DNA from: Siphonodentalium dalli
Lineage: Eukaryota > Mollusca > Scaphopoda > Gadilida > Siphonodentaliidae
Assembly (NCBI GenBank): GCA_032622095.1
Contig: CP136066.1
Coordinates: forward strand, 190,766,816-190,830,815
Direction: 5' to 3'
Length of the DNA stretch: 64,000 nucleotides
Below are positions 33,562 to 45,289 of this stretch, one piece after another. Both the position numbers and the translations under genes were made by a program. The notes beneath the pieces were generated by a model. The model did not search any database. It was given only the letters and a program-made list of their open reading frames with translations, and had not been told where the DNA came from. The first letter of the stretch is position 1. Each line of letters begins with the position of its first letter.

Positions 33562-34560
33562 GCTTCGAAGATTCCCTTTGTTTATAATATCGTCTATTGC
33601 GGTACCTGTTGGATGACATGCAGAGTGCCAATTCGGAGATTTGGAGGTAACCGTGAACTTGAATTCCTTGTCATGAAGTTTTTTGGTTCTCTGAAGATTT
33701 AAAGTTTAAAGCTTTAACTAAAAAAATTGCAAACTTCAAAAATTGACTATATGTCTATGCAATCCGGAGTGCACGGCCAAGCAACAAGCTCAGATGATTT
33801 GGAAGCGGATCGGAAAGACAAAGATCAAAAGGCGTGAAACCTGATGGTGATAGTGACATTACTAGTAAGACTAAGAGTGATGGCCGAGGTCTAGGAGCTG
33901 AACGACAGAAGTATATGAGGAACATCTTCAATTGAAGAAATGGAGAAAGAACTATGTATACAACAGCAGCAAAAAGTGCAGGCAGGTGACTTGACTGAGT
34001 AAATGATTTCTTGCACACATCACATTGATACGGGCATTCTCCATTGTGGATCATCTTATGTATAGTCAGGATAAACAACCAGGCAATGTGTGGGCCGTCT
34101 TATGATTCGTCAGCTTATTTGACCAATTAAATGAGTAAATTATTTTTCTCGCACACATCACATTGATACATTGGAAATCTCGTTTTTAAAATGTTACTGA
34201 ACATTTTACTCAACCGCAGTTTACATATTTACATACCACCAAACAACGTTGACTAAAGTGATGAGTAAACTATTTCTACTCAACGAGTTGAGTAAAAAAT
34301 TCACCCGACACTGAACGTGAAATCGCTCAACAACAGATTGATTTTTTTTCAACAGTTGACTGAAAATGTAGCTTTCTTGATTAAGAAAAGGTGTTGGCCC
34401 GGAATATACATGTATGTTGGCCTGAACTGGATGATATATCCAACGAATCAGACTTGAAAATATTGTGAAATTCGCGATATAATATAATAACATGATTTTG
34501 GATGGCATTATAGTTTAGTAACGTGTTTAGTAGACGTTTTGAATAATATTTTCAGTGCGT
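33562..34560. repeat. 3' flank of array B1 with relic fingers
   Basis: Near-identical to 1-999. The relic finger at about 33980-34060 ([13 protein letters not shown]) is preserved on the minus strand. No gene. Confidence 0.7.
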
Positions 34561-36522
34561 GGATCCTCTTATGTTTCGCCAGGTAACTCGACTCAGTAAA
34601 TGATTTATAGCACACATCACATTGGTACGGGCGATCTCTAGTGTAGATCCTCTTATGAATAGCCAGGTTACCCGACTGAGCAAATTATTTTTCTCACACA
34701 TCACATTGATATGGGCGATCTCCAGTGTGGATCCTCTTATGTATAGTCAGGGAACTCGACTGAATAAATGATTTCTTGCACACATCACATTGATACGGGC
34801 GATCTCCAGTGTGAATCATCTTATGTATAGTCAGGGAACTCGACTGAATAAATGATTTCTTGCACACATCACATTGATACGGGCGATCACCAGTGTGAAT
34901 CATCTTATGTCTCTTCAGATGACTCGAGCGAGAAAATGATTTCTCGCACATATCACATTGATACCGACGATCTCCCGTGTGGATCCTCTTATGATTCGTC
35001 AGGTTACCCGACTCAGTAAATGATTTATAACACACATCACATTGATACGGGCGATGGCACGTGTGAATCATTTTATGTCTCTTCAGTTTACCCGACTGAG
35101 TAAATGATTTATCACACACATCACACGGATACGGGCGATGGCACGTGTGAATCATTTTATGTCTCTTCAGACGACTCGAGAGAGTAAATGATTTATCGCA
35201 CACGTCACATTGATACGGGCGATCACCAGTGTGGACACTCTTATGGTTCGTCAGGTGGTCCGACCGAGTAAATGATTTCTCGCACAGATCACATTGATAC
35301 GGGCGATCTCCAGTGTGGATCCTCTTATGATTCGTCAGGTGACTCGACCCAGTAAATGATTTATCGCACACATCACATTGATACGGACGATCACCAGTGT
35401 GAATCATCTTATGTATAGTCAGGGAATTCGACTGAATAAATGATTTCTCGCACATATCACATTTATACGGGCGATCTCCAGTGTGGATCCTCTTATGATT
35501 CGTCAGGTGACTCGACCCAGTAAATGATTTATCGCACACATCACATTGATACGGGCGATCACCAGTGTGAATCATCTTATGTATAGTCAGGGAATTCGAC
35601 TGAATAAATAATTTCTCGCACAGATCACATTTATACGGGCGATCTCCCGTGTGGATCATCTTATGATTCGTCAGGTGACTCGACCCAGTAAATGATTTAT
35701 CGCACACATCACATTGATACGGGCGATCACCAGTGTGAATCATCTTATGTATAGTCAGGGAATTCGACTGAATAAATGATTTCTCGCACAGATCACATTT
35801 ATACGGGCGATCTCCAGTGTGGATCATCTTATGTCTCTTCAGACGACTCGAGAGAGTAAATGATTTCTCGCACAAATCACCAGTGTGGACCCTCTTATGG
35901 TTCGTCAGGTGGTCCGACCGAGTAAATGATTTCTCGCACAGATCTCATTGATGCGGGCGATCTCCCGTGTGGGTCATCATATGGGTCGTCAGGCTACTCG
36001 ACTGAGTAAATGATTTCTGGCACAAATCACATTGATATGGGCGATCAACAGTGTGGACCCTCTTATGGTTCGTCAGGTGGTCCGACCGAGTAAATGATTT
36101 CTCGCACATATCACATTTATACGGGCGATCTCCCGTGTGGATCCTCTTATGATTCGTCAGGTGACTCGACTCAGTAAATGATTTATCGCACACATCACAT
36201 TGATACGGACGATCACCAGTGTGGACCCGTGTGGGTCATCATATGCGTCGCCAGGCTACTCGACTGAGTAAATGATTTCTCGCATAAATCAAATTGATAT
36301 GGGCGATCAACAGCGTGTATTCTCTTATGTGACAGTAAATATGCAGATGTGCTGCACAATTTCGAGCATATTATCGCACTGATATGAACGAGCACGCTTA
36401 TGCTTTGTCTTATTGTGCAAGCTGGTTAACGAATCCACGCATGTCTGTGACGTATTCCCCGGTGTGTGTTTATTGTCTCCAATTTCCATTGTTGAATTTG
36501 ATGGCTCCTCCGCTCCATACAT
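34561..36522 (-). pseudogene. C2H2 zinc-finger array B1, frame-broken
   Basis: The MYGAEEPSNSTMEIG start is intact at 36522, but one extra T near 36374 shifts the frame within finger 1. Further breaks occur near 36228 (repeat-unit fusion) and near 35880-35945. The longest open part (34694-35875) holds 13 complete fingers plus a partial first one. Helices include QSNSLTI, GSSHLTN, RSDHLTN, LSSRLKR and QSGKLKR. It has more fingers than A1, its duplicate, so fingers have been gained or lost since duplication. Confidence 0.85.
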
Positions 36523-36860
36523 AGTTTTAACTGTAGGTCTATTTGTAATTGTAATGTGTCAATGTTGGCCTTAACTCGGTTTATCTGGCAAAAGCCAACA
36601 GATAATCTCATGCAAGAGTTAACTTTATCGAATAGATTATCGATACCGCCATGTTAAGAAATCATCGAATAATACGAGCCAAAAATAAGAAATATGTTTC
36701 AATCACGATTAAGGCGATTGAAAAAGTGGTTTCAAGCAGCGGAGGTCGGAATAGAACAATGTGACAATAAAAACTTTACTATTTTAAGAGTTATTGAGTC
36801 TGCAGTTATTTCAAACTCACAGTTTATATATTGTATTACACTCCTACGCGCGATTTCCAT
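36523..36860. other. 5' flank of array B1 up to the LTR
   Basis: Matches 11418-11755 upstream of array A2. It contains the leader-proximal sequence missing from array A1. The LTR starts at 36861. Confidence 0.65.
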
Positions 36861-37068
36861 TGAAAGTCTTGAATCCTCCTAGTCCAGTCATGGCCACATC
36901 TACAGCACAAAGAGCTCGAGGAATCCTCGTGACGTCACCAGGTGAATCTCGGGGTTCCCCGGAAAGTCGGAAATACTCGATCATAGGATCGGCAGGTAGC
37001 GGTGACCTCACCTAATGTTTCCTTGGGAATCTCAAAAGAACCTGACTAATTTACCCATTTCCACAACA
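36861..37068 (-). repeat. Downstream LTR of element copy 2
   Basis: 208 bp with the same 26-bp deletion as 2254-2461. The polypurine tract GGGAGAGAG (minus strand) lies at 37069-37077. The CRE palindrome TGACGTCA is retained. Confidence 0.82.
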
Positions 37069-37077
37069 CTCTCTCCC

Positions 37078-37850
37078 GTTTTGATCGAAAAAGGGCGAAA
37101 TCTTCCACTCCAAAATAACTATATTTGATAAATCACCTTGGGTGCCCTCGGAGATTTATAAGGTGGAGAGAGTGTTAGCCACTTTTAAGAGTAGCAAGAT
37201 CCCCAGCCAAAAAGGGATCGGCGTTAGCGACCCATGGACGTGGTGCCCTTAGTTCACTATGCCCCCAATGATGCATAACAATGAGATACAAGATCTCGGG
37301 TTCCGAAAACCAAAATGGAACCTGACACAAACTGAGCTATCAAGGTTCCCTTGCTATCACAGGAAGGTCCTCTATGTAAAAAAAACGACTTTCTAACTAA
37401 TTTCATTAGGATCAGTAACTTGCAGATTTTGAAAAAAGAATAACGTAACACCTGCCAAGCATCCGCTAAGGTTGGCATTCCCTAATTAAAACCTAAATTA
37501 TTTTTTTCAAGATCCCCAGCCAAAAAAGGATCGGCGTTAGCGCCCTATGGACATGCTGCACATAGGTTACTATGCCCCCAATGACACCTAACAAAACAGA
37601 TATAAGATCTCATGTTCCGAAAACCAAAATGGAACCTAACACAACCTGATCAATCAAGGTTCCCTTGCGATCACATGAAGGTTCTCTATATAAAATTACT
37701 ATTTAATAATAGCCTGTCTATTGGAAAAGAATCTAGCACCCGCCATACGTCCGTTACGGTAAGTGCTCTCCTGGTTCAGAACCTGCCACACATCCATTAC
37801 GGTAGGTACTTTCCAGCTTCTGAACCCTAGGGAATCACCCATACAGGTTT
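37078..37850 (-). repeat. Noncoding 3' region of element copy 2
   Basis: Contains the same duplicated GATCCCCAGCC segments as 2471-3243. No coding content. Confidence 0.65.
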
Positions 37851-38886
37851 CTAAATCCGGTATATCAGCCGCGCGTTCGCTACGGTTTGATTTAGAATTT
37901 CCTCCATGCTCTCCCGGCGGATCTTGGCAACGGCTCGAGCCACTTCTCCAATAACCGCAGGGGTGCTGAATTTCCTCTGCCTCAGCATTGGAAAATATGG
38001 GGCATCCGTTTCCAACAACAATCGGTGTCGAGGGATTGCTGCCAGTCCTAGTTGTTGCTCCTGACTAAATACAGAGCACAATCCTGTAACTCCGAAATAG
38101 GTGTTGGGCCTATGGTGCAACCAGGCAAAAACATGTTCGGACACCCCGTGAAGCAATGGAGGTGAATAACCTGATCAATATGAGTTGCCCTCAAAATTTG
38201 GATCAGGGCCGTGTTGATGACATCATGGGACGTCGGGTCGTCTTCCGCCCCACGAATGTGTAATATAATCGGCTTATGTTTGGGCGACCGATCGAGGAGC
38301 TCCCCAAACATCTTGTCTTGGCGAGCCTTCTCCATCGGGGTAGACGTACAAGTCCGATTTCCCCAACTGCCACTACCTTGTGATGGTACATCAACTCCAT
38401 CAGTCTTCCCATTCGGTCCGGCCTTTGGAGCATCCCGTATTTTTTAGGATGGCATCCCACAGCTAGCGGTGGCGATTCCAGATACAAATCCACCTTCTCG
38501 TAGTCTGCCGGGTCACAAAGGACATTGACAGCCCCTATGAGCTGTACTTGAACCTCTGGTTGAACACGGTCTTGCGTCTGCTTGATCAGGTCCACCAGCG
38601 GGGTCGATGGTCTCAATTCGAATGACCTTTGTACCCGGTTGAGATGAAAGTGCGAATCAATCGCTTGTGGGAGGATTTTCATGGGTTCAGTAGCCGTTAT
38701 AGACAAAGACCCTGTTTTCTCATCCTGAATGCTTGTCCGTATTGTTGGTACCTGGACGTCACTGACTATTTGTCCAATTGTCGGACATACTTTCTTGCCA
38801 ACCGTCAGGGATGAGATGTCGTCACGACTACGTTTAGTGGTCATGCTGGAGACTTGCTGGTTGCCATTGTATTGAACCACGGTCAT
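37851..38886 (-). pseudogene. TatD-family DNase ORF, copy 2
   Basis: The C-terminal half (37851-38156) is open and carries YFGVTGLCSVF and LLLETDAPYF, with the arginine codon where copy 1 has a stop. The N-terminal half (38203-38886) is broken by a 10-bp deletion just after VVAVGEIGL. The frame change after HCFTG is shared with copy 1. The ATG at 38886 overlaps the stop of the preceding ORF as ATGA, a layout used elsewhere for termination-reinitiation. Confidence 0.83.
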
Positions 38887-40241
38887 CGTGTCAGCCGCGC
38901 CTCCGGTACTCTTTGGTGCGACCGAAACAGTTTTGGCTCGGACAGCGCCTCCGTGCTCTTCGGTGCGGCCCTAATGGATTTTCCAGATGTAGTTGCTGCG
39001 CCTCCGGTACTCTTCGGTGCAGCTTTAATGGGTTTGTTTGATATGTTAGCAGCACCTCCGGTACTCTTCGGTGCCGCCTTAGTGGGTTTGTCCGATGAAT
39101 TAGCTGCACCTCCGATACTCTTCGGTGCAGTATTTGCTAATTTTGGGGGAGCTTTAGCTGCACCCCCGGTACTCTTCGGTGCAACTAATTTTGGCTCGGG
39201 TTGTTGAAAAGCCGCGATAACCCATGCCGCTGCCACTATGGGCTGATCAGTTTGATTGGGCAAACTAATTGAAGATGACACGACTTGGGCTACCTGCCAC
39301 TGCATCTTTTCAATCTTTCCCTTGCGAGACTTTTCTACTGCCTGTTTGACCCTCCAGGATTCGACCTTTGTATCCATGAAGGTTGCCCTACTCCTTGCAT
39401 CTGCTTGGTTTAGGGCGATCGAGACCAACTTCCAATGGAACAGGCAGCAGAGGGAATTTGGTGCTGGTCTCGTGTGGAACCCCTCTTGGGGTGCTGAGAT
39501 TCCCAGGTCATTGGCTATCACGGTCATCAGTCGCTGATAACCCTCCCCCACCATTATATCTTTCAATGCATCCGATGCGTTGGACTGTATCCACCTGTTC
39601 ACCGTTATCAACAACATCTCAAGGGTCTGGAGGTCCGTCTTGGTAGCTCCCGCTCCCTTAAGAATGTTTCTTCCTAACATGACCATATCCTGGATCATGC
39701 AGGTTCTCATAACCTTAGGGGTGGGTTGAAGATCCTCCACCCACCAGGTAGGGGGGAGGTGATTTCCTCGGACGTGATCCTTGATGTCACTTTTAAAATA
39801 AGCTCCACAAGAATCAAGGGGACATCGTTTCATCCCTTTTGTCTGTTGGTCCCTGTGGATACCCTTCGAGGAACCTGTAACAGACGTAGCCTTCATTAAG
39901 CCAGGTGGTTCCCTCTTGGTTGCCTTCGAGGTACCTAGCCTGGAGCCATTTTCCCGATTAAAATCCCCTTTGGTACTTGTCGGGGGACTTTTTACTAAAG
40001 AGGTTTTGTTAACCACCTCCTGTGTGACAAACGGTGAGGGGAAAGTATCCCTTTGGAATAAGATAGCATCTATAATTTCCACAATCTGTTGTGTTTCTAA
40101 AGTCGGATTTCCCATTTGATCCTGTCCCGCTGAAATATTTCCCGCGTGACGAGACCTAGGGGAAGATGAGCTTATAGCTTTACCCTTCATACTGGCAGGT
40201 AAAGGTCCTAAGTTTTGTTGAATCCAGTCAGTGAATGGCAA
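38883..40241 (-). CDS. Intact 452-aa C2H2-like ORF with APKSTGGAA repeats
   Basis: Starts MPFTDWIQQNLGPLP. The zinc-finger-like motif CPLDSCGAYF...HVRGNH (C-x4-C, H-x4-H) lies near residue 140, followed by LPPTWWVEDLQ and a predicted helical domain to about residue 300. The C-terminus has about six APKSTGGAA-type repeats separated by Lys/Pro-rich spacers, more than in copy 1. The family is not recognised. It sits 6 nt after the upstream TAA and overlaps the TatD start by 4 nt. Being nucleic-acid binding and repeat-tailed, a gag-like role is possible but unproven. Confidence 0.72.
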   Translation of the reverse strand: MPFTDWIQQNLGPLPASMKGKAISSSSPRSRHAGNISAGQDQMGNPTLETQQIVEIIDAILFQRDTFPSPFVTQEVVNKTSLVKSPPTSTKGDFNRENGSRLGTSKATKREPPGLMKATSVTGSSKGIHRDQQTKGMKRCPLDSCGAYFKSDIKDHVRGNHLPPTWWVEDLQPTPKVMRTCMIQDMVMLGRNILKGAGATKTDLQTLEMLLITVNRWIQSNASDALKDIMVGEGYQRLMTVIANDLGISAPQEGFHTRPAPNSLCCLFHWKLVSIALNQADARSRATFMDTKVESWRVKQAVEKSRKGKIEKMQWQVAQVVSSSISLPNQTDQPIVAAAWVIAAFQQPEPKLVAPKSTGGAAKAPPKLANTAPKSIGGAANSSDKPTKAAPKSTGGAANISNKPIKAAPKSTGGAATTSGKSIRAAPKSTEALSEPKLFRSHQRVPEARLTR

Positions 40242-40247
40242 ATTTTG

Positions 40248-41117
40248 TTAGGCAATTTCAGTTACCTCGGTCTGCCATTGTGTATCACCCCTAGCCATGG
40301 CAATTTTATACTGCCTCGAGAGTTCATTTTGAATAACTTGGTAATGCCAACCGGTAGACTGGAGCATAGCCATGAACCTTGAGGCTGGGTAAATTAGGAC
40401 TCCCGAATTGGAACTTGATAAAATTGTATATCGGTCCTGTCCCCCAGATTGATCTATCTTACCGGAGGGGTCCTCCCAGGGACCTCTTGGGATTAATTTT
40501 TCCACGCGATTCCCCAATGGAACTGGCTGAATATCGGATATATCCATTTCACACGGCCCACTTTGATGTTCATCGTATGCCGGTGGAATTATTGGTGGAT
40601 GTGTAAGAGGAAAGGGAATGGTTACATCCGGTCCACTAAGATGCTCTTCGTGTCCGGGCCCTAATTCCGGATTGGTTACCGATTGATCCGGACCACTTCG
40701 GCATTCAGTATGTGTGTTGGCCGGAGAAAGGGGTAACAATTTAGAACATGCTGTAAGTTCAGGCCCATTTTGGTTGTAATCATGTGCCTGAACTGAAAAA
40801 GAAAGGGGAATAATTGCAGCCGGTCCACTAAGATCTTCTTCGTGTCCGGGCAACAATTCCTGGTTGGTTTCCGGTTGACCAGGATCACTCTGATCTTCAT
40901 CGTGAGCCTGGGCCGGTGAAAGAGGCAGAGGGGTATTTGCCGCCAGGGCACTAAGATGCTCTTCATGTCCTGACAACAAATTCTCAATGTCTGCCACATT
41001 CTTACTAATGTCCAACGAGAAGTCCGTACCTGGTAACCAGTCCCTATGTGCTTCATCGGCACTGGCTTCCACCTCCATAGCTTCCGAGCCTTCCGTGGAG
41101 ATTAGCACTGTGCACAT
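40248..41117 (-). CDS. Proline-rich acidic repeat ORF, copy 2
   Basis: Equal in length (289 aa) to the copy 1 ORF, with a few substitutions and no breaks. GHEEHLSGP-type repeats occupy the middle. Both copies being open while flanking ORFs decayed is weak evidence for recent constraint. The start ATG lies 16 nt inside the end of the integrase-PHD ORF. Confidence 0.65.
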   Translation of the reverse strand: MCTVLISTEGSEAMEVEASADEAHRDWLPGTDFSLDISKNVADIENLLSGHEEHLSALAANTPLPLSPAQAHDEDQSDPGQPETNQELLPGHEEDLSGPAAIIPLSFSVQAHDYNQNGPELTACSKLLPLSPANTHTECRSGPDQSVTNPELGPGHEEHLSGPDVTIPFPLTHPPIIPPAYDEHQSGPCEMDISDIQPVPLGNRVEKLIPRGPWEDPSGKIDQSGGQDRYTILSSSNSGVLIYPASRFMAMLQSTGWHYQVIQNELSRQYKIAMARGDTQWQTEVTEIA

Positions 41118-42196
41118 TTATATTCGTCTATTCCCCCCCCCTGTTCAGCTGAGACATTAACACACTTACCATGGAACCATTCCATACAATGATCACATTG
41201 AATCATAAATTGACCACGGTATGGTTTTCTACAGATACAAAACACTCCGGATGGCTTGAGGACACTAACCTCACCTGTATTTTTGAAATGGTCTAAACAT
41301 TTGTCCAGCCAGGGAGGTAACGTTTTATCATGACATGTTTTTAGTCGGTCATGATTAATCACACTAATTGAGGATTTGAAGATAACCTTGAATAAATAAG
41401 GTGTGTACACCACCCCAATAATTCCCGGGCCCTTCCAAAATGGGGTTAATTTTCTGCATTTTCCTTTTTTAGTTGCATTGTCTAACATATAAACAGGGTC
41501 CCCCAATTTATATGATGTTTTGCAATCTGTTTGGTCATAATCTCGCTTCATTTTTCGGGTTTCCGCTTTTAGGTGTTCCCGGGCTATTTCATGACTTCGT
41601 TTAATTTCATGCTCAAGGTTCTCGACATATTGTGGGACTCCTTGCTTTGGCAGGGCATCCTGTTTGAAATTAAACACGAGATCACTGGGATTGTTGACTT
41701 CACGTCCCAGCATCAGTTTATTTGGGGTGTGTCCCGTTAGACGGTATACCGATGAGCGTAGCGCCCCGGCCATTTGAGGGATATGCTGGTCCCAATTTTT
41801 CTGACTTTTATCGACAAAACAACGTACGGCATTCATTAACGTTCTGTTTTGGCGTTCACATTGACCGTTTGCGGCCTGTCGATAAGGGGTCGTACGCGCT
41901 TTATGGATCTGGAGTACCTCGCAGACCGAACTGAAGAGTTTACTTTCGAAACACGGACCCTGGTCAGTAAATATTTGAAGTGGGCAACCAAATCGGGAAA
42001 AGAATTCATTTACGGCTGAGCATGCCGCAGTCTCTGCAGTTTGATCAGGAAAGGGAATGCACTCTACCCATTTTGTGAATTGGTCGGTCATCATGAGGAT
42101 ATATTTATTTCACTTCTCTGTGAGTGGTAAAGGGCCTATGAAATCTAAATGAACCCTTTCCATGGGATACCCCGCATGGAAAGTAGTTAGGTTCCA
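41102..42196 (-). pseudogene. Integrase core, GPY-like module and complete PHD finger, copy 2
   Basis: An open frame runs from 42094 to 41102; upstream the same frame is cut by TGA at 42110-42112 (GGA in copy 1). The D-D35-E residues downstream of the break are intact (TDQG, CERQ). The C-terminal PHD finger is complete here: CIC, CDHC, FHGKC and a final CAQC, a C4HC3 pattern. PHD fingers commonly read histone H3 tails, so this could guide integration. The H2C2 part lies at 42197-42586. Confidence 0.87.
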
Positions 42197-42586
42197 TCAG
42201 GCCGTTCTAGAGGGGTGTTTGCCTTGGGAGCATTGTGAACACGCCTCTACAAAAGATCTTATATCCTCACTGATACCATACCAATAAAATTCACTACGTA
42301 TTCGTGCCCTGGTTCTACCTATCCCCTGGTGGCCCGAAGCTGGTATATCATGGGCTAGAGTAAGTAATTCCGTGGCAAATTTGTTAGGAATTACCAGTAC
42401 CTGATCAACGCCATTTCTTTTTATTTTAGGAAGGTTGTTTTTCATAAGGAATCTATTTCTGTTCAACCACATGTATTTGGTAGCCGGACTACATATAAAA
42501 AGTTCTCCCTCGGGGGGTTCATTTCCACTTTCCAACCACTTAATGACTGGAGAAATATCCGAATCCTCACGTTGAACCTTTCCCAA
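42197..42586 (-). CDS. Integrase H2C2 domain, copy 2
   Basis: Same as 7542-7931 with a few substitutions; HHCC residues are retained and the TGA before the catalytic domain is shared. Confidence 0.83.
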   Translation of the reverse strand: MGKVQREDSDISPVIKWLESGNEPPEGELFICSPATKYMWLNRNRFLMKNNLPKIKRNGVDQVLVIPNKFATELLTLAHDIPASGHQGIGRTRARIRSEFYWYGISEDIRSFVEACSQCSQGKHPSRTA

Positions 42587-42798
42587 CTCTTCGAGGGAAC
42601 ATTGCTTGGGAGATTAAGATAAATGGCTGCCCACTGATTTTGGGTACCCCTAAAATAAGGAATGGCAACCAGATCGTCCCTGTTAAGCACACCCACTCTC
42701 TTTCGGCGTTCTATTATCCCCGCCGCTATTCGTGGACCCACCTTTGGTATATCCTGCAGGTCATAAAAGGATGCAGAGTTAATTAATATTTTACTCAT
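42463..42798 (-). CDS. Helix-hairpin-helix ORF, copy 2
   Basis: Nearly identical to 7808-8143, with the IPKVGPRIAAGII hairpin. The frame overlaps the H2C2 ORF as in copy 1. Confidence 0.66.
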   Translation of the reverse strand: MSKILINSASFYDLQDIPKVGPRIAAGIIERRKRVGVLNRDDLVAIPYFRGTQNQWAAIYLNLPSNVPSKSWERFNVRIRIFLQSLSGWKVEMNPPRENFLYVVRLPNTCG

Positions 42799-43571
42799 CC
42801 TGTACCTTCCAGACCAAGAAAACCAAAACGAAAAAGGGAAACAAATAACACAATAATGTCGTACAGAAGCAATGTATGATCCTTCGCGTATTGCTCATGT
42901 ATCAGACATAATTACAAAAAATGAATAACGATCTATCGGACACTTGAAATTCGTAAATTCGTAATGCTCCGTCACGTGTTGCTCCGGATCCAAATCAATT
43001 CACAATACTTATTCCAAAGGGAATGTATGACCACCTTAGCGTACTGCTCAGGTGTCAGACATTACAAAATATGAATTATCAAAACAAAAACAAAACAAAC
43101 AAAATATTATCAAGGAGAGAAAAAATACCCACAATACTTTCAAACTGAATCTATCTGCGTCTGAACGTCCCGCCCCGACGAAGGAGATCAGTTTACAAAC
43201 TGAACACGGCAGTCACCCATTTTGAAACTCCAGGCTAATTTGGGAAAACAAATTTTCAAGTGCCAATTTTCGCGCCGATATTCAAAAATAGAAAACCACC
43301 AAGTCTTCTATTCTAATCCCCGAATATCACCGCGAAAACCAATCCCTATTGCACAATTCCCTTCCCAAATCAACCGAAAAAAACATACTAGCCCCAACCA
43401 GCAAAAACGGAGAACAAAATAGGTCAACCGCCATTGTGATCAATCTTGACTACGTGGCCAAAATGACCGCACCGAATTCGGATGGTAAACGACGCCAAAT
43501 AAAGAATAAATGGGGTTGTGGCTCTATTCTTTATGGAGATGAAAGTACCAAGGATAAATTAACTCACCTTA
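42799..43571 (-). other. Leader of element copy 2
   Basis: Matches 8144-8916. No reverse transcriptase and no canonical primer-binding site are visible. Confidence 0.55.
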
Positions 43572-43805
43572 TAAAAGTCTTGAATCCTCCTAGTATTTGT
43601 TTGCACGATGAAGAATGCGTCCAGTCGTGGCCACATCTACAGCGCAAAGAGCTCGAGGAATCCTCGTGACGTCACCAGGTGAATCTCGGGGTTCCCCGGA
43701 AAGTCGGAAATACTCGATCATAGGATCGGCACGTAGCGGTGACCTCACCTAATGTTTCCGGGAGAATCTCAAAAGAACCTGACTAATTTACCCATTTCCA
43801 CAACA
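43572..43805 (-). repeat. Upstream LTR of element copy 2
   Basis: 234 bp, TGTTG start on the minus strand, TGACGTCA palindrome near 43667. Confidence 0.82.
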
Positions 43806-44395
43806 ATGTCACTATAGTGAATTATTATATTTCTCATTGACATTACGTCGCTTACTGATCTTGACTGAGATTTCGGTGGTTAATCTTTCTCCACATCGTC
43901 ATCGCGACTTTCATTCATCAAAGTCGCGATTTGGTTTAATCATATTTGGCGAACCAAATTGATGCAGAAGTATAATAAATAGAGTAATCAATTAGCTCCG
44001 AGAAATACGTTAAATAATTCACTCGATGTGAGAGACGTTTAGGTAACAAACTCGTGCGCTAACGCGCACTCGTTTCTTTCCGACGTCTTTCGCCTCTCGT
44101 GAATTATTTAACGTAATTCTCGGAACCAATTGATTACTCTCTATGTATGTTATAGTAAGATTAATGTAAATCTTGCAACTGCTAGACCTTCGGCCACCTG
44201 CACAACTGTCTTCAATATGCGGAATGTTGGTGGTTACATTGTGCCAGGACTATGCAAATGTGTACCCTTTAAAATTGTATTTGAATTTGTAACTTTTTTG
44301 GTAATTATCATTCTACTCACAACATTATTGACACCATATCACATTTGTAATGTGAAGTCTTGAAATTAGTGCGAAAAGGACTATTGCCATTTTAT
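43806..44395. other. Remaining 5' flank of array B1 with hairpin element
   Basis: Equivalent of 9151-9735; the hairpin element is at about 43981-44142. No gene. Confidence 0.6.

Positions 44396-45289
<894 letters not shown>

Larger units (their letters stand above)
36861..43805 (-). mobile_element. RT-less LTR element with integrase-PHD and TatD DNase, copy 2
   Basis: Same layout and insertion point as 2254-9150. It is better preserved in the C2H2-like ORF and PHD finger, worse in the integrase (extra TGA) and TatD ORF (10-bp deletion). Each copy thus has different late damage plus shared older lesions: TGA between H2C2 and core, and the TatD frame change. Confidence 0.85.

Noticed and set aside
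34561-36522. Regularly spaced 84-bp repeats resembling a CRISPR-like array
   Set aside because: The repeats encode in-frame C2H2 fingers with conserved Cys and His spacing, and there are no unique spacers.
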